The notes: a model not told the origin generated them from the sequence alone. A DNA stretch of 64,000 nucleotides from Allodiplogaster sudhausi (GCA_945643635.1 CALZFC010000020.1:3746001-3810000), one strand, 5' to 3'. Counted from the stretch's first letter, positions 23,895 through 37,755 are shown. Numbers and translations are program-made.

Positions 23895-24797
23895 CCTCTG
23901 AGCAAAATTGATTGAACAGTTTGTAGCAATGGGTATGAAGATCTCGCCAAGGCAACAAAAAAAGCAACAATTATCGCCATTTCTATGAATATCCAGCTCG
24001 GTTCAAAGCAAGTTGCAACTTAAGTTGTTCACATTCTACTTGTCAAGTAGAAACAAACCGATTTATAGTGACAACTGTTTTTCTGTATTACGATATTAAT
24101 TAATTTTCACTACGCAGGATAATATAGTTCGTGTATATAAGTGCGAAATGTCTTGTTCGAATAAATATTTATTCCTATTTGGCGACGCGCGCGCTTTTCA
24201 AAAACACGGAAAAGCGAGCGGTTGGTTCTAGCTGGGCTTGTAGATCATTCACTTTTGGTATTAGAGCCCCAAATCCAGACCATTCCGACGGCGAGACTAG
24301 CGGTTCGTTCGCTGTTCCTATATCCCTCTCCTCTCCGAGCTATAAGTTCTTCTGTTTTTCTCGGATTGATTTACTATCACGGGTGTTCAGCCCATGCATT
24401 TTTCCGGACACACTCGCTATACAAAGATGGCACTGGTTGACAGCTTACTCCCACTGTCTGCACTCTGACCAAGTGGCAGAGACGTAGAGAGTTGGATTTA
24501 AGTCGCGCTCAAACTGGCAACTTGTCAGGGCGAGATGTGTTAGAAGTGTCAAAACACGCAAGAAAAAACACGCATGAAAAGCGGTCAGACGCAAGACAGT
24601 TGATTTTTATAGTGCGCCTTCCATCCGACGTTTCGCATTTTGAAAAGGGGACCACACCTGCGCGCCGTGTTCTAACATCCCGTGACTATGAAATGCTTTT
24701 GAAAAAAAACAACGTGCCAATGCCGTTGTTTTGTATCTTTGTTTAGATCTTTGCCTTTTAATTAGGGTTTTCTTTTATCATAGCGCTCGATCGTTGA
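23895..24797. promoter_or_regulatory. Divergent promoter region WDR82 / INCENP
   Basis: About 900 bp between the two divergent start codons. It contains a CpG-containing patch at 24,183-24,215 (GCGACGCGCGCGC) in AT-rich DNA and no coding exon that I can recognise. The promoter role is inferred from layout. Confidence 0.4.
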
Positions 24798-27700
24798 ATG
24801 CCGCCAAAAAAAGGAAAGAGGAAGGGCGGAGGAACAGGGACGGCGCAAAGAAGGCGACAGGGCACGTATGAAGCGGAGGATGCGTACCTCGATGTGTCGG
24901 CAGATTCTGGTATCTCTCTCAGTCTCTTCTGTGGCGGCGACGTCCGCCTCGATGAGAAGCTTGGCGCGGCCGCCAACGCCGTTGTCCCCGACTTCCTCCA
25001 ATTCATCCAGGGCCACTTCGATCAACTCAATCAAACGAAGGAGAATCTCAGAGATGTCATGCGTGAAGAAACGTGAGTTGTTCATTATTTTTAAAGTGCT
25101 TACAATTTCATAATTTAAGAGGTGGGACTCGTGCCGTTCCGAAGACTCCGGCAAGGTCGGATTTTCGGAAGGTCAAGGCCATGGTCAACAAATTCAACGA
25201 GTTCGACCTCAATTCGATCAAAGTCGAGACGGAAGAAGAGGAAGATGAGTCGAACAGCGGAGACAATCTTGGTTCTTCTAGGTACTCTTATTTTTCTAAT
25301 GCTAAGGTACACTATATCATGCTTTTTTTTCTCAGGAACCGCGGCGGGCGTCCTTTCATCCTTGACAGCGATGAAGACGAGGAACAGTCAACGAACCCTG
25401 AAAGACGTGGTCCTGCTAAGACCCGCAATTTTTTCGAAGAAAGCGACGACGATCAAGACATTCCACAGGTGCCGAAGAGTTCAATATGCTTTTTTTTGCG
25501 AAGACCTGTTTTTAATAACGACTTTTGGGTTCGTAGGAAGGAGATATGTTCTGTGAGGGGATCAGTTCGAAAATAAATGTTTTATTTTTTAGAGTTCTAC
25601 ACCGTTCACAGCCACAAGAGCGCCCGCTTCACTGAAGGCAAATCCAAGTGCTAAAGTCAAGAAAAACGACTCGCCACCTGTCTCTGTCCCCGATCTCGCA
25701 ACTCCCAATATGGTAGATCTTCATGGAGTCTAACTTTCCTCGATTCATGATGTCTGATTGTACGTGAGATACCAAGTTTTTTTCCTCAGACGGATGGGGC
25801 TCGCGTGAAGAATGAGCCACTTTCGGCTGCAGCAGAGGCCGCTTCCTCGGCGCCTTCTCCCAGACGTCTCCGTACCCGAACTCCGGCTGCCGCGCACAGT
25901 CCCGGCCGAGTCTTCACTGCTACGCCCTCAATTGTCAGCTACTCAAGGAGGAATAACTGATTACTATTCTTGCAAGGTCAGATACAAAGTAACTGTTTCA
26001 GGCCAGCACCAGAGGTCGTCTCGATGCGCAATTGGATATGGACTCGGAAGGAGATGATGACGAAATTCATCCTCGCAATACCAGGTTCGGTCTGTTGAAA
26101 TATCCATGTTCATTACACTACAAATCAGCGCTCACTTGCCTTTAACATCACGGTTTTTTCTTCAGAGCCCAAGCACAGAAGGCGAGTCAGAAAGAGAAGC
26201 CGAAGACACGGAGCCAGAAGGAGAAGCCGAAGCCAGCGGCGGCGGCGGCGCAGAGAGGAAACGCCACTCCAAGGAAGATGACGGAGCACGAGAAGAGAAT
26301 GAACAAGCGGGTTGAGGAGGAGAAGGTTTGTTCTTCGTCAGGGAATCGAGCAGTAATATTGGGATTCAAGCAGTTGAACATCTCTGTGGACATTTATACG
26401 AATTTTGTTTTATACCCTCTCTCCCTCCTAACAGAATTATGTATCTTTGCAGAAGCGTCAAGAGCAACGTCGGCAGAAGATTGAGGCAGATCTGGCGGCA
26501 GCGGAACAGAATAGAAAGCAGGAGATGCAAGAGAAGGCCGAGAGGGCGCGCCGCGAAAGGGAGGAGAAGCAGAAGAGAGTGCAGTTGAAGAAGGAGGAGC
26601 AGGAGAAGGAGAGGAGAGAGATGCTAGAGAAGAGACAGAAGAGAGAGGAGATGGCAGAGGCCATTCGAGAGAGGAATCGGCAGAACTCACCACGCAGGGC
26701 TGCATCCAAGAGTCCGGCCAGGTCAGATTGGTATACGGTTTGGATGGAAAGGAGATGTCATCTGGACTTTTATGAGTAGGGAATCGATGTGTGCTCGTTT
26801 CATTTTACAGTCTTATGATTCAGAGGATTCCGCGCAGCAGGAATGAATGCCCCGTTCTCTCCACAAAGATGTGCTTCCAAGAGTCCCGCCAGGTCAATTG
26901 TTATTTCATTTACATGTTCCTTGAAGTTAATTTACCCATAAGTCATTGATTTAGAACTCGTAGCCCTGGCCGGGCGACTCCATCTCGTGTAGTGCAAGAT
27001 GGAGCAGCGAGTGCAGGGAGGTCTCGTCGACCCCAGCTTGACTCCATCTTCAACAACAAGAGAACAGCCGTCCCCTCCTCGCCTGCCACTCCCAAGGTGC
27101 CCGCCAAGCAGAGTCGCTTCGGACAGTCCCCGGTGAGAAAGGGGAATTGCCATCGTTGAGAGTTACTAGGATTGTAAAAAAAATTAATTAAAAGATCATG
27201 AAACAAACACTGCTACTTTTTTCAGAGCCGAGCGAGAAACTTCTTTGATGAAACAGACTCGGAGAAAGAAGATGAAAAGGAACTCCGACTAGCGAGAGAG
27301 AAGAAAAGGGAAGAGGAGGAAAGGGAGAAGAGCCGGATTCGGAAGATGGAGGCGGCTGAACTGGAAAAGCAGAGGATCATCGAAGCACAGAAGGAGCGAG
27401 AGAGGAAGGAAGAAGAGAGGCTGAGGAGAGAAGCAGAGAAGAAGGAGAAGGCCAGACTTGAGGCAGAGAGGAAGGAGAAGGAAAAGGAGCGGAAGGAGAG
27501 AGCACTCCGAGAGAAACAAGAGAAGGAAAGAGAACAACGACAGAAGGAGAAGGAGGAGATCAAAGCGAAGGAGATGAAGATTGTCAACAAGCATCTATTG
27601 AATGCGAGCATGGACGAGAATGTCACTGCCACTTCTTCGTATGACATGACTCCGGACAAGGTTAGAATTGAGACCGTACGATTTGCTGTTCTTGTCGATT

Positions 27701-28255
27701 TGCTTTCCAATCCATGTCCTTTGACAGTTTCACGCTTCTCAGTAAATAAGTTTAAGTTCTGTCGTCATTGCAGGTGTTCCAGCCCTCGAGTGCAACCAAC
27801 TACAACATTGACGATTTGTCTTCTGGGGACGAAACAGACGACGAGAATAAACCGCGCAAGAAGGTAAGCATTAGCTTTTAATCTTTAGAGTGTTGGGGGG
27901 GGGAGGCTATTTTGTTCAATCAGTTTGATTTCCAGTAAGTTGGTATCAGTTCATTAAGAAGTAGAAGCGCTTCTATGTTCTAGTGTAATGGTAGGAAATA
28001 AGAAAGTGTAAATGACTGCAGGTGCCTCTTTGGGCTCGCTCGGAGGCTCTGCTTGCGGCCTGTAAGGTGATGCAACTGGCGAACCTGGATGAGGACGGCC
28101 TGTTCGGCCAGACCGAGTCTCCGAATCTCCCCACCATCTTCAAATCCAGCGGCCGATACAACAAACGCACCTCTTCTGCCAAGTGGGACTCGCCCATCTC
28201 CAACCCCTCCAAAGGGGTCTCCCGATACTTCGCTGCCATCCCGCCCAAGAAGTAG
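24798..28255 (+). CDS. INCENP: Inner centromere protein INCENP
   Basis: Scaffold of the chromosomal passenger complex that binds and activates Aurora B. The first exon starts MPPKKGKRKGGGTG; FLQFIQGHFDQLNQTKENLR resembles the N-terminal helix that binds Survivin/Borealin. Acidic and basic Ser/Pro-rich exons follow, with a repeated RNFFxExD motif (RNFFEESDDDQD at about 25,420 and RNFFDETDSEKED at about 27,235). The central block is highly charged single-helix sequence (KRQEQRRQKIEADLAAAEQN to EEIKAKEMKIVNKHLLNAS). The C-terminal IN-box reads SATNYNIDDLSSGDETDDE, VPLWARSEALLAA, and ends with RYNKRTSSAKWDSP, the TSS site that Aurora B phosphorylates. Stop TAG 28253-28255. Some intermediate exon borders were not fixed. 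Confidence 0.92.
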
Positions 28256-28278
28256 TCCCTCCCCCTCACCCATCTCCA

Positions 28279-28320
28279 TTCTCTCTCTCTCTCTCTCTCT
28301 CTCTCCTCTCTCTCTCCGTC
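28279..28320 (+). repeat. (CT)n microsatellite in INCENP 3' UTR
   Basis: CT array starting about 25 bp after the INCENP stop, flanked by two copies of a CCCTCACCCATCTCCATTC segment (about 28,261 and 28,319), so the array seems to have been duplicated together with its flank. Confidence 0.85.
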
Positions 28321-28494
28321 CCTCACCCATCTCCATTCCCTACCTCTCTCTCTTTCTTTTATTTAGCCATTTATCCTGGCCCTTTGTATAGGCTAAGTAG
28401 AAAATAGCACATGTTGCTGAACTTGCTTTTCTGCACAGGATACTTAATAGCCGACCACTAAGATACTCGCATTGTCCGTATTAGGTTGGTTAAC

Positions 28495-29082
28495 ATGGCC
28501 ACAGTCTGTAAGTATATTTTAGGCATTTTCATTCAATTCCTACAAATTCCGTATTGATTGTCTGAATTGGGAACAAGTATTATGCCTGCCTATTGTCACA
28601 CGAATTTGTGATGGATCTGTAAATGGTTTCTTTTGAGTACGACGTTGTTTGAGAGAGAACAGCTCGCAACTTTTAACATCATGCCTTTGAAAGGGGAAGA
28701 CGTATTACCAGATATATTGCTGATCAGAAGAGGAAAGGGTTCAGGGAGGACAAAAGGAAACCAGTTTTATCCAGGCAAAGGAATGAGTCGTCTGTCGACG
28801 AGGCTGCGGCTGCTGGCTCGCGCTCCTTTCCGTAGCCTGCCATCCTTCTTCATATTCTACCTCGGTAGTTACCTCGTAACTTTCAACGTCCTCTCCTACT
28901 TGATACGAGACAAAGGACAGCCCATCAATCGATTCCACTGGCGAATCCTCAAGGCTCAAGGAAAGCTAACTCCCGAGCAGCTCGAGAGGGAGCGTCTTCT
29001 TCAGCACTATCTCCACAGCAAGTTCTCATTCGACCCTTTCACGTACGAGCCGAGAATGCATACAGGCCCGAGGTGGTTGTGA
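28495..29082 (+). CDS. Small single-pass membrane protein, 106 aa, two exons
   Basis: Family not recognised. Exon 1 28495-28507 (MATV plus one base) ends at GTAAGT; exon 2 28775-29082 begins after TATCCAG. The join restores Cys and gives MATVCKGMSRLSTRLRLLAR, a basic, acid-free N-terminus, then one hydrophobic segment (LPSFFIFYLGSYLVTFNVLS) and a charged tail (LTPEQLERERLLQHYLHSK) ending in PRMHTGPRWL. The layout resembles small mitochondrial inner-membrane subunits or assembly factors. An AATAAA signal follows 48 bp after the stop. The spliced start is preferred over the unspliced frame from 28,633 because of the perfect donor and acceptor. Confidence 0.65.
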
Positions 29083-29129
29083 GCGAGCAGCCGAGTTGTT
29101 TAGGCTTCAATTGTCTGTTTTCGAGATAT

Positions 29130-29135
29130 AATAAA
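29130..29135 (+). terminator. Polyadenylation signal AATAAA
   Basis: AATAAA 48 bp downstream of the stop of the 106-aa membrane protein gene, in a suitable position for 3' end formation. Confidence 0.6.
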
Positions 29136-29581
29136 GGATGTTTCTTAACTCATGCAGTAGAAAGCACATGAATATTCGGCTACAACTATGGAGGCTTAAT
29201 GTGAACTGTTGGAGAACTGAAGAAGAGTCGTAGCTAGGCTCGCTATCTCTCGAGGATGTCTTATCCATGGACTTATTTCTACCATAAAATGACAGCGGGA
29301 GATCGGAAAGTTGGGGTTTTGATGCAACCTGGTTTAATATTGTGCACATCGTATAAGTCTGCGTAGTGCAGTTCACGATATTGATGTGCAAGCCACACCA
29401 GATCGTCAGCGTTGAGCTTTTGACCGCAAGTTTTGAATTCGGCTTTCCAAAGAATGTATCGAGTCGCTAGGCGTTCGTTCTCGTTTGTTTCGTATTGTGT
29501 ATGCTTTTAATCTGAATAACTAATCTGTTACAGTGGTTGCTTTGTAGAGTTCGCTGGAGCAGCTTCCCCTTCCGCGCTGGG
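29136..29581. other. Intergenic, nothing recognised
   Basis: Spacer between the small membrane protein gene and HCFC1. It presumably contains the HCFC1 promoter and 5' UTR. No repeat or exon seen. Confidence 0.5.
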
Positions 29582-32500
29582 ATGACCTCTCAGCAGGATG
29601 GAATCTTCATTGGCAATGCGCCCAAGTATGAATTGAAAGACGACGATGAGAAGCCGCCAGCGTCCCCCGTTGTCAAGTGGAAGAAGGTTGTCAACACGAG
29701 CGGGCCGACTCCGAGGTCAGTGTGTACAGTTTATCAGTTCTTGACAACATGTGGGTCTTGGGCCGTTGTTTTGATAATACGCTTATTGTTTATATCATTG
29801 AGTTCTTTTCAACATTCACAAGTTTTAGGCCACGCCATGGACACAGAGCCGTTGCGATCAAAGACTTGATGATTGTCTTTGGTGGCGGGAATGAGGGAAT
29901 AGTCGATGAACTCCATGTCTACAACACATGTCAGTCTTCATACGGATATGGTAGCTGTTGGTAGTTGTAAACGGTTCTTCTTTTAGCAACGAATCAATGG
30001 TTCGTGCCAGCGGTACGCGGAGATGTCCCGCCCGGCTGCGCTGCCTACGGAATTGTATGCACGGGCACGCACATCTTCACATTTGGCGGAATGATCGAGT
30101 ATGGCAGGTATGAAAGGGTGTTTTGTTTGTTTGTTATCTCTCCTCCTTCTGCCCTCTGCAGATACTCGCAAGATCTCTACGAGTTGCAAGCGTCGCGTTG
30201 GGAGTGGCGCAAAGTGCGCACTCGCAGCCCTCGCAATGGCGCGCCCTTCCCCGCACCCAGACTCGGGCATACATTCACGATTACTAGCAATCAGGTAGCC
30301 ATTCTGCTATTTTGAGGAGCAACGATCAACTATAGCTTCCCAGCCTCTCATTCTGCTCGATATTTCTCGATAATTGATATGCCTTCCCTAAAGGTTTGCT
30401 ACTTGTTTGGCGGCCTCGCAAACAACAGCCAAGACTCGAAGAACAACATTCCGCAGTACCTCGACGATCTCTACTCGATCGACCTCCGTCCGCCGACAAC
30501 GAGTCCGCAGTGGGAGTGTCCGACGGTATGTCATTTCCAGATTTAACGACATCTTGCTCTAATACTTTGGCTATTGTATCTTTTTTTTATATTATCTTGG
30601 TGAAATTCTAAATATGTCGATCATTTACCCGCACTGCATAAAAGTGACGAACCGATTTACTGACTAGAAAGAACTATCTTCTCTCTCCCCAGGTGTACGG
30701 CCCCCGTCCGAGTGCGCGCGAGTCCCACTCGGCATGCGTCCTCGAGAACCCGCTGAAGGGCATCCGCCAGCTGATCATCTACGGCGGGATGTGCGGCACG
30801 CGACTCGGCGACGTCTGGATCCTCGATCTCAACAGCATGACTTGGACGAATCCGCTGGTTTGCTACGGAATTCTTTCTGCGACATCTTGATATTGAGATG
30901 TCGACTCATTCACTTTCTCCCAATGATTACGAAGTTGTTCCTTCTCTATCGAAATTCTCTTTTCAGCCAGACGGAATTCCTCCCCTTCCGCGTTCTCTTC
31001 ACTCCGCCAATGTTATTGGCGAGAGGATGTTTGTCTACGGTGGCTGGGTGAGTTTCATGCAGCGAGGTTTCGAGTGGTAACTCCCTATATGTTGAGGTAC
31101 CCATGATGGTGGACGACACTGGCCATCAGGTGGAGAAGGAGTGGAAGTGCACGAATACGATAGCCTCCCTCAACCTCACCACCATGGTCTGGGAGAATAT
31201 CAGCATGGACATGCTCGAATCAATTGGTTCGATTTCTGTGATACTAACATTTACCTTTTGATATGCCAAGATCACCGAGTTTGTTGAAATCGCATAAGCT
31301 CAAGAATGGCAATTTGGCCATGAAAAGTCAGTGTCGAGGGCCTGGCCAAGTAGGGTGCGTTTCGTGGTTTGCTCCACTGGAACTCGGGCGGGTAATGTCA
31401 GAAGTGAATATCTAACGGTAAAACTCGGCAATTGATTACGTTTCCAAGGCCGCCCAAAATCAGATGGGCCTATAAAAACGACAATAACTTATCGATCCTT
31501 GATTTGTTACTTGTTTTGTGAAGTGAGTTCTATCGAAGGATGGAGTTGAAGGCTGGAGAGTGTTTGAATGTGTTTGTGCTTCTTCACCGATGAGTGAAGT
31601 GAACGCCCTTCAGATGCGATGCCACACGCGCGTGCCGGCCATAGTGCGGTTGTCATCAACAAGAGGTTGTACGTCTGGTCGGGAAGGGATGGATACAGGA
31701 AGGCATGGAATAACCAGGTACGGCATTATCAGATGGAGAGATAAGAAGAGATGAATGAAGGGTAGGTGTTCTGTCTGTTCAGGTGTGCTGCAAGGACATG
31801 TGGTATCTGGAGACGGACAAGCCGGACGTTCCCTCTAGAGTTCAACTCGTCCGTGCTAATGTCAATGGACTAGAAGTCGGTGGATATCTTGAGAGTTGTT
31901 CATTCTGGATTTGAATTTTCACTGATAGTGGCTTGAATTAAGGTGAGCTGGCAGAGTGTGGCCACTGCTGAAGCGTACCTTCTGCAACTCCAGAAGTATG
32001 AGACTCAGGCCAAGTCGATTGAGGACGAATCTGGTTAGTTCTTGCGATTAATTCAATTTAGTTCAATTCCACACTAAAATGAAGATGTCGTTCTCACGGT
32101 TTCTATTTCAGCGAAAACCGGAGCAGCCACGAAGCCCTTCGCATCGTCAAACAAGACAGTTCTTCCTGGAAGTGTTCAGAAACTAGTTCAGCGCACTCCG
32201 ACCGGCCAGCTTATGAAGGTGAATACTTGGCATTTTGTCCTCCCATTCCCAATTCTTTGCCGAGGAAGATATTTCCACGATGGAATGGGTGACCATAGTC
32301 ATACACAGAGGTCTGGAACAAAAAAATCCAATGCAAACATAGATATGAAACTTGCCTTTAAGGAGAAAAGAACCTCTTGAGCATTCCTGATATTCAAATT
32401 AGTACGTTTGCTGATGAAAATAGGCTATTTGATGCAACTATTAACGAATGATTTGAACTTGCTGTCCGGAGGTGGTTAACGTAAGAATGAGTGGTGCAGA

Positions 32501-34937
32501 AGTTCATTTCGTGAATGCAACCATTGCAGTTGATGCACACCACGACGGGCTCGGGCGGTCGCCAAGTGGTCCGAGTTGTGAAGCCGGCCGGCCCCTTGGC
32601 AACCAGGTCTCCGCCGAAGACTGCAGCCAAAACTATCATTATCACCAAGCCAGGCCTCCCCAACACCACACACAAGTCAGCATTGAACTCTTAATCAATT
32701 CATCGGGGAAGCTCGCGAATTCTTGGTATTGTCTGTGATTTTCCAGTTGGATTACCATGGTTGTCAGCTTGAAGGCAAAATGGACTTTGTTCGCATCACT
32801 TTTGTACGGGGCCATAAGCAATTCAGAAATTTGTCTTTAGTATCGGAGAACTAAATGTGTCTTATTTTCAGATTGTTGTACGTGCCTCAAGGAGGCGCAG
32901 CAGCAACTAACACGCCTTCCTCCTCCGTAGTGGGAGAGGGCGGCAGTGCCACCGAGGAAGTCCCTCCGGGCGCCCCCGTCGCCTCTCCCTCTTCCTCTGC
33001 CTCCTCTCTCCAGTCTCATCATCCTCATCATATCTCCAGTATCAGCACCCAGGGAACCACTTACACCGCCCCCTCTGCTCCTCCCATCAATACAGTCGAT
33101 GAGGTGCGGAGATCGTACCCAGCCACTGATGAGAGTGTCATATCAATTGGCTTTAGTGAAGAAATAGGGACTTGACCAACCATCTGAGCACATCAGAACC
33201 TGTCAAAGTACTGAACAGAATTATCTCAGTTTTGGGATGTTCTCCTTTCTCAACTTCCCCAACCAGAGATAACAAAACCGAATAGCCTCTGTTTTCAGGC
33301 GAGTCTTCCACATAACCTATTAGACGAGAATGCAGTGGACTCGGAGTGTCCTCCACCCTCTCCGCCCAAGGCTGCTAGGGCAGTCGAAGAGGAGAGGCTT
33401 GTTGCTCCTCCCCCTCTCAATTCTGCTGATCCTGGAGCTGCTCCTGTCGAGCAGTCGGCAGCTCCTCCTTCTCTGCCCTCCGACCCCAGCGAACCTCCAC
33501 CATCGGCCAATCCCGAGAACTCACAGGCTGCTCCAGCAGACGAACCACAGCAAACGAGTTTGCCAGGCGAAGTAGCAGCAGAACCAGAATCAGCGGCCTC
33601 TCAGGGGCCTCCTGAACTGCTTTCACAGGTTCCCTTTTTCCCATTTGTATTTGTTGTAAAACTGGCTCGGAGCATACAGGGACAAGTGGATATATTCATT
33701 AAATAAGCATGTTTGACTGGAAAAGAAGTAAAATGAATAATGTCTGATGTTATCCAATTGTAGTCGACTCCTCCAGTGACAGAGAAGAAGGAATCGACTC
33801 CGGCTTCTTCCTTCTCTGGTGCAGTTAATTCAGCTTCTTCTTCTACCGTACACGAAGACGAGCAGTGGCACGACGTAGGTATCATCAAGGGCAACTCGTG
33901 CATGGTCACCCACTACTTCCTCCAATCGGATACGAATCTGGAGAGCACTTATGTCAGTAGCAAGAAAGACAACTTATTGGGTGCTCTTTGGTCATGAATG
34001 AAAGTGGTTATGAAAGGTGGATTGACCGATCTGGATTTTAGTGAGAATATTATAATAATGCGTATAAATGAGATTCCTCCCTTGCAGTCCTCGGAATGCG
34101 ATGTCGCCGGGACGTCCGCTATGGGTCTGCTGAGAAAGGCCGAGCTGGAGCCAGGCACGGCGTACAAGTTCCGAGTTGCCGGGATCAACGCTGTCGGCAG
34201 GGGTTCGGTCTATTCTTTCGTCTTTCTAGGCCTACTCATGAGTGTTAATTTGCAGGAGATTGGAGTGACGTTGCAGCCTTCAAGACGTGTTTGCCTGGCT
34301 TCCCGGGAGCGCCGTCGAGCATCAAGATTACCAAGGCCAGTGATGGAGCGCATCTCACATGGGAACCGCCCGTCGGCAATACAGGTATTCGCCGGCTCTC
34401 TCTCTCTCGCTCTCTCTCTCTCTCTCGCTCTCTCTTTCTCTCTCTCTCTCTCTCTCTGCTCTCTGTCCCTCTCCCTCTCTCTCTCCCTCTCCCTCTCTCT
34501 CGCTCTCTCTCTCTCTCCCTCTCTCTCTCGCTGTCTCTCTCTCTCTCACTCTTCTAGGTCGTGGCCGTATCTCTGAGTATTCGGTGTACCTGGCAGTGCG
34601 CAACTCGATTGGTCCCTCATCCTCTGATGCCCAACTGGCCTTCATGCGTGTCTTCGTTGGGCCTGAGCCGGAGTGCGTCGTCCCCCACTCGAATCTTCAG
34701 ACGGCTTACGTGGACACCAGCAGCAAGCCGGCCATCATTTTCCGCATAGCGGCCAGGAATGAAAAGGTGGGGGAGTGAAGGAAAGGAGGAGAGATAAGGG
34801 ATGCCAAGTTGCAGGGTTACGGACCCGCAACGCAAGTCCGATGGCTGCAGGAGAATCGGACCTTCCAAGCGGTCCCAAGGTTGCTCTTTTGTGGTGTACC
34901 AGTATTAACTTTGACACTTTTCTGTTTTTATATTTAA
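29582..34937 (+). CDS. HCFC1: Host cell factor 1 (HCF-1), short invertebrate form
   Basis: Chromatin scaffold linking transcription factors to SET1/MLL, OGT and Sin3. The N-terminal Kelch propeller starts after [159 protein letters not shown] then [19 protein letters not shown]. The first FN3 half follows ([16 protein letters not shown]). The middle is short and Pro/Ser/Thr-rich, with no HCF proteolytic repeats. The C-terminal FN3 pair is clear: [98 protein letters not shown]. The last codons to the TAA at 34935 may be intronic read-through. Confidence 0.94.
34385..34557 (+). repeat. (CT)n array merged with a 3' splice site of HCFC1
   Basis: About 170 bp of CT with CCCTCTCC and GCTCTC interruptions that runs directly into CACTCTTCTAG and the next coding exon (from 34,558, leading to [11 protein letters not shown]). 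The array itself serves as the polypyrimidine tract. Confidence 0.9.
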
Positions 34938-35906
34938 ATAATCTTTTATATTTTAATAAACATAAAGTGCTTAAGATATCCCGTGCCTTCGAATGCTTCT
35001 GGCTTCTATGGAGTTCCTCAGAAGCGACTGAGAATGGACTAGAACAGGGAATGTAAACTTATTTCTATATATTCCCTGTTCCTTTTTTTTTATTTCAATC
35101 ACTTCCGAAGCGGTCTCATCTTTTAATATTGCTTTGTTTCTCAACTAATTCTCGTTTTCCGAATAGATGAAATCGATGTTGTTTGATATCAATGTGTTGT
35201 TGCTTACTCAGTTTAGCCTTTGCATGAAATTTCCAAGCTTTGCTCTTATGGAAAGGCACTCCAATGAAATGCATTGCCATTTTCTTTATTCCTTTTAATT
35301 TAGATGTAGTTTCTCTTGCTAAAGTTTTGCCATTACACATTTGTTCTAGCGACTGTCATTTCACCTGTTAACTTTTTTTCTTTCTACATGTTTTTTAATA
35401 CCTTCAGGAAGCCTTGCTTTTATGAGTGCATATTGTTTACATTTTAAGATACAAGTGAAGCCAAGCGTACTTGACTAATTCCATTGTGCAACCCGGGAAC
35501 GACACTGTGAAAGGGAAGCATTTTTAAACAGTACTAGGAGTTCTAGACATTTATATATTTACAAGTAGCTCAGTTTTAACGTGTCAACCGTATCAGAAAT
35601 GGCAATGCTCCAGGGCAGTCCTCCCAAGCAAGATCAGGGGAACTCTCTATTATGACTAGTATGGATGAGGAGAGATGGGGTGAAACACACTGCACTTCCT
35701 ATTTGAGAAAGGAAGAAGATGTAAGACGTCTCTCATTTAGCAATAATAACAAGCAGTAGCTTTTCTTGTGAAGGACAGGGCAACAATAATCGTTGATAAT
35801 GAGGACACGGATTTCTAATGTCCGAGATAATGTAGCACATGCGAAGGATTAACGAGGAAGAAAGGAGAGAGAGGTGATGAGGCAGGAAAGCGAGAGAGAG
35901 ATGAGG
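34938..35906. other. Convergent intergenic region HCFC1 / SFRP
   Basis: An AATAAA signal for HCFC1 lies at 34,955-34,960. A short palindrome (35,042-35,081), GAACAGGGAAT facing ATTCCCTGTTC, resembles the CAGGGAA ends of the hAT-like elements found further right. The rest is AT-rich with no exon recognised. Confidence 0.5.
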
Positions 35907-36395
35907 CTACCACCTGCCGGGATGGTTATGCTTGCGAATGCCATAAGGAGAGGACGAAGAGTGCGGTCGCCTCGAAGCACGGATTTCACGGCCGAGCGAC
36001 TTGCAGTTTAGACGCTGGAACTGGTGCACGGCACGCTTGAAGACCTGCAAGAAGGAGAGGGAGAGAGACTGAGATTGGGAGAGAGAGAGTGCGGAGTAAA
36101 AGAGTGAGAGAGAAGACGGAGAGAGAGAGAATGAGAGAGAGAGTAGGAGAGGGAGTGCCGGGTTAGAGAGTGAGCGTACCTTATCCTTCTTCCATGGAAG
36201 AATGAGCGATGCGACGAGGTTGCCGTCGGCATCCGAATTAGCCATGATTAGAAAGCGAGTGTCAGGAGGAGAGAGAGAAGTGATCGAACAAGGGCAGTCA
36301 GAGCCAGGCGGGGAGAGGGAGATCGTCTAGAAAGGGAGGCAGAGAGATGGTCAAGTGGTGAGAGAGAAGAGAGATAGAGAAAGTGATATAGAAAT

Positions 36396-36434
<39 letters not shown>

Positions 36435-37300
36435 AGAGACAGCAATAGGGAGTGAGAGAGATGATAAAGAGGAGAGAGAGAAGAGAAAAAAGGAGAGAGG
36501 AAGAGATATGAAGAGAGTAAGAGACAGAAGGAGAAAGTGAGAGAGAGGGAGAGAAGAAACAGAAGGAGAGATTGACAGAGAAGGTAAGAAATATTACCAT
36601 ATGAAAAAAAATATGACAGACCGTTTCGGAAATGGATCGCCGCTTGTCGGACTTCTTCAGACTCCTTCCGTTTCGAACTCCAATCTGCGTTCCGGATGAG
36701 TTGTCAATTCGACCTTTTATGACTGCAAAGAGGAAAGTGTTTGTTCGTTCTCGCTCTCGCTCTCTCTCCTTCTTTCTCTCCGCTCTTCTCCCTCTCTCTT
36801 TCTCACCGCTTCTCTCTCTCTCTCTCTCTCACTCTTCGCTATTTCTTTCTCAACCAAATAGTCTTTCTGACCAAGTTCCGATCTGCAGAAGTGGTCGAGA
36901 ATGTTCTCATAAGTGCTCACTTGAGTGCACGATTCGCATGCTTCGTTTGTCTCTGCAATTTCTTCGTAACTTCCGCTACTTTGCCCTGCAGCTGCAATCA
37001 GCCAACCAATAGTTGCTTATAACTGTTATGACTGACATTCATCTTGCCGGATGATTAATCTTGAATAATGCTGTTATTATTTTTTTTCACTTCTACTGAT
37101 TTTCATCGATTGATAAGATTCGACGTGAGGGAATGCAATGATTTCAAGAAGAAGGGGGAGAAATTCGCGGTTGTATCGAAAGAAGGAGTTGGACAGCGAC
37201 TGGCACAAAAGATGAAAGGGAGGCCGAACGAGAAGGAGAGGAAGCAGAGTGACAGATCCGATGACAAGTGAGTCGCGCTCTCCGTCACCCTCACACATCA

Positions 37301-37342
<42 letters not shown>

Positions 37343-37755
37343 GCTTTCTCTCTCTCTCCCTATCTCTTCTCTATCACACTCTCTCTAATATCCTCGGCTG
37401 CCACCTTTCCCTCTCCGAACGAATGCAAGCAAGATCATTCATTATCCTGACAGCCATTTGTTATCTTCTTGCCCAGGAATGATCAGCGATTGAAAGATCG
37501 TCACATTTCCGCTATTAAGTGCATTCTGCCCCTCAATCTTTTTTTTTGGATCTCTGTGTGACACTTTACAAGGATTTCATCTGCTGAAGTGGTTTGAATA
37601 GGGAAAGAGATAAGTACTATGTATATAACAAGGGCAGTGAGATAGTGAGATAGAGAGAGAAAATGGAAAATGGGAGAAATAATTAGAGAGAGGGCAAGCC
37701 AGAAAGAGAGAGAGAGAGAGAAAGGATGAGAGAGAAGAGTAGAAAGAGAGAAAGA

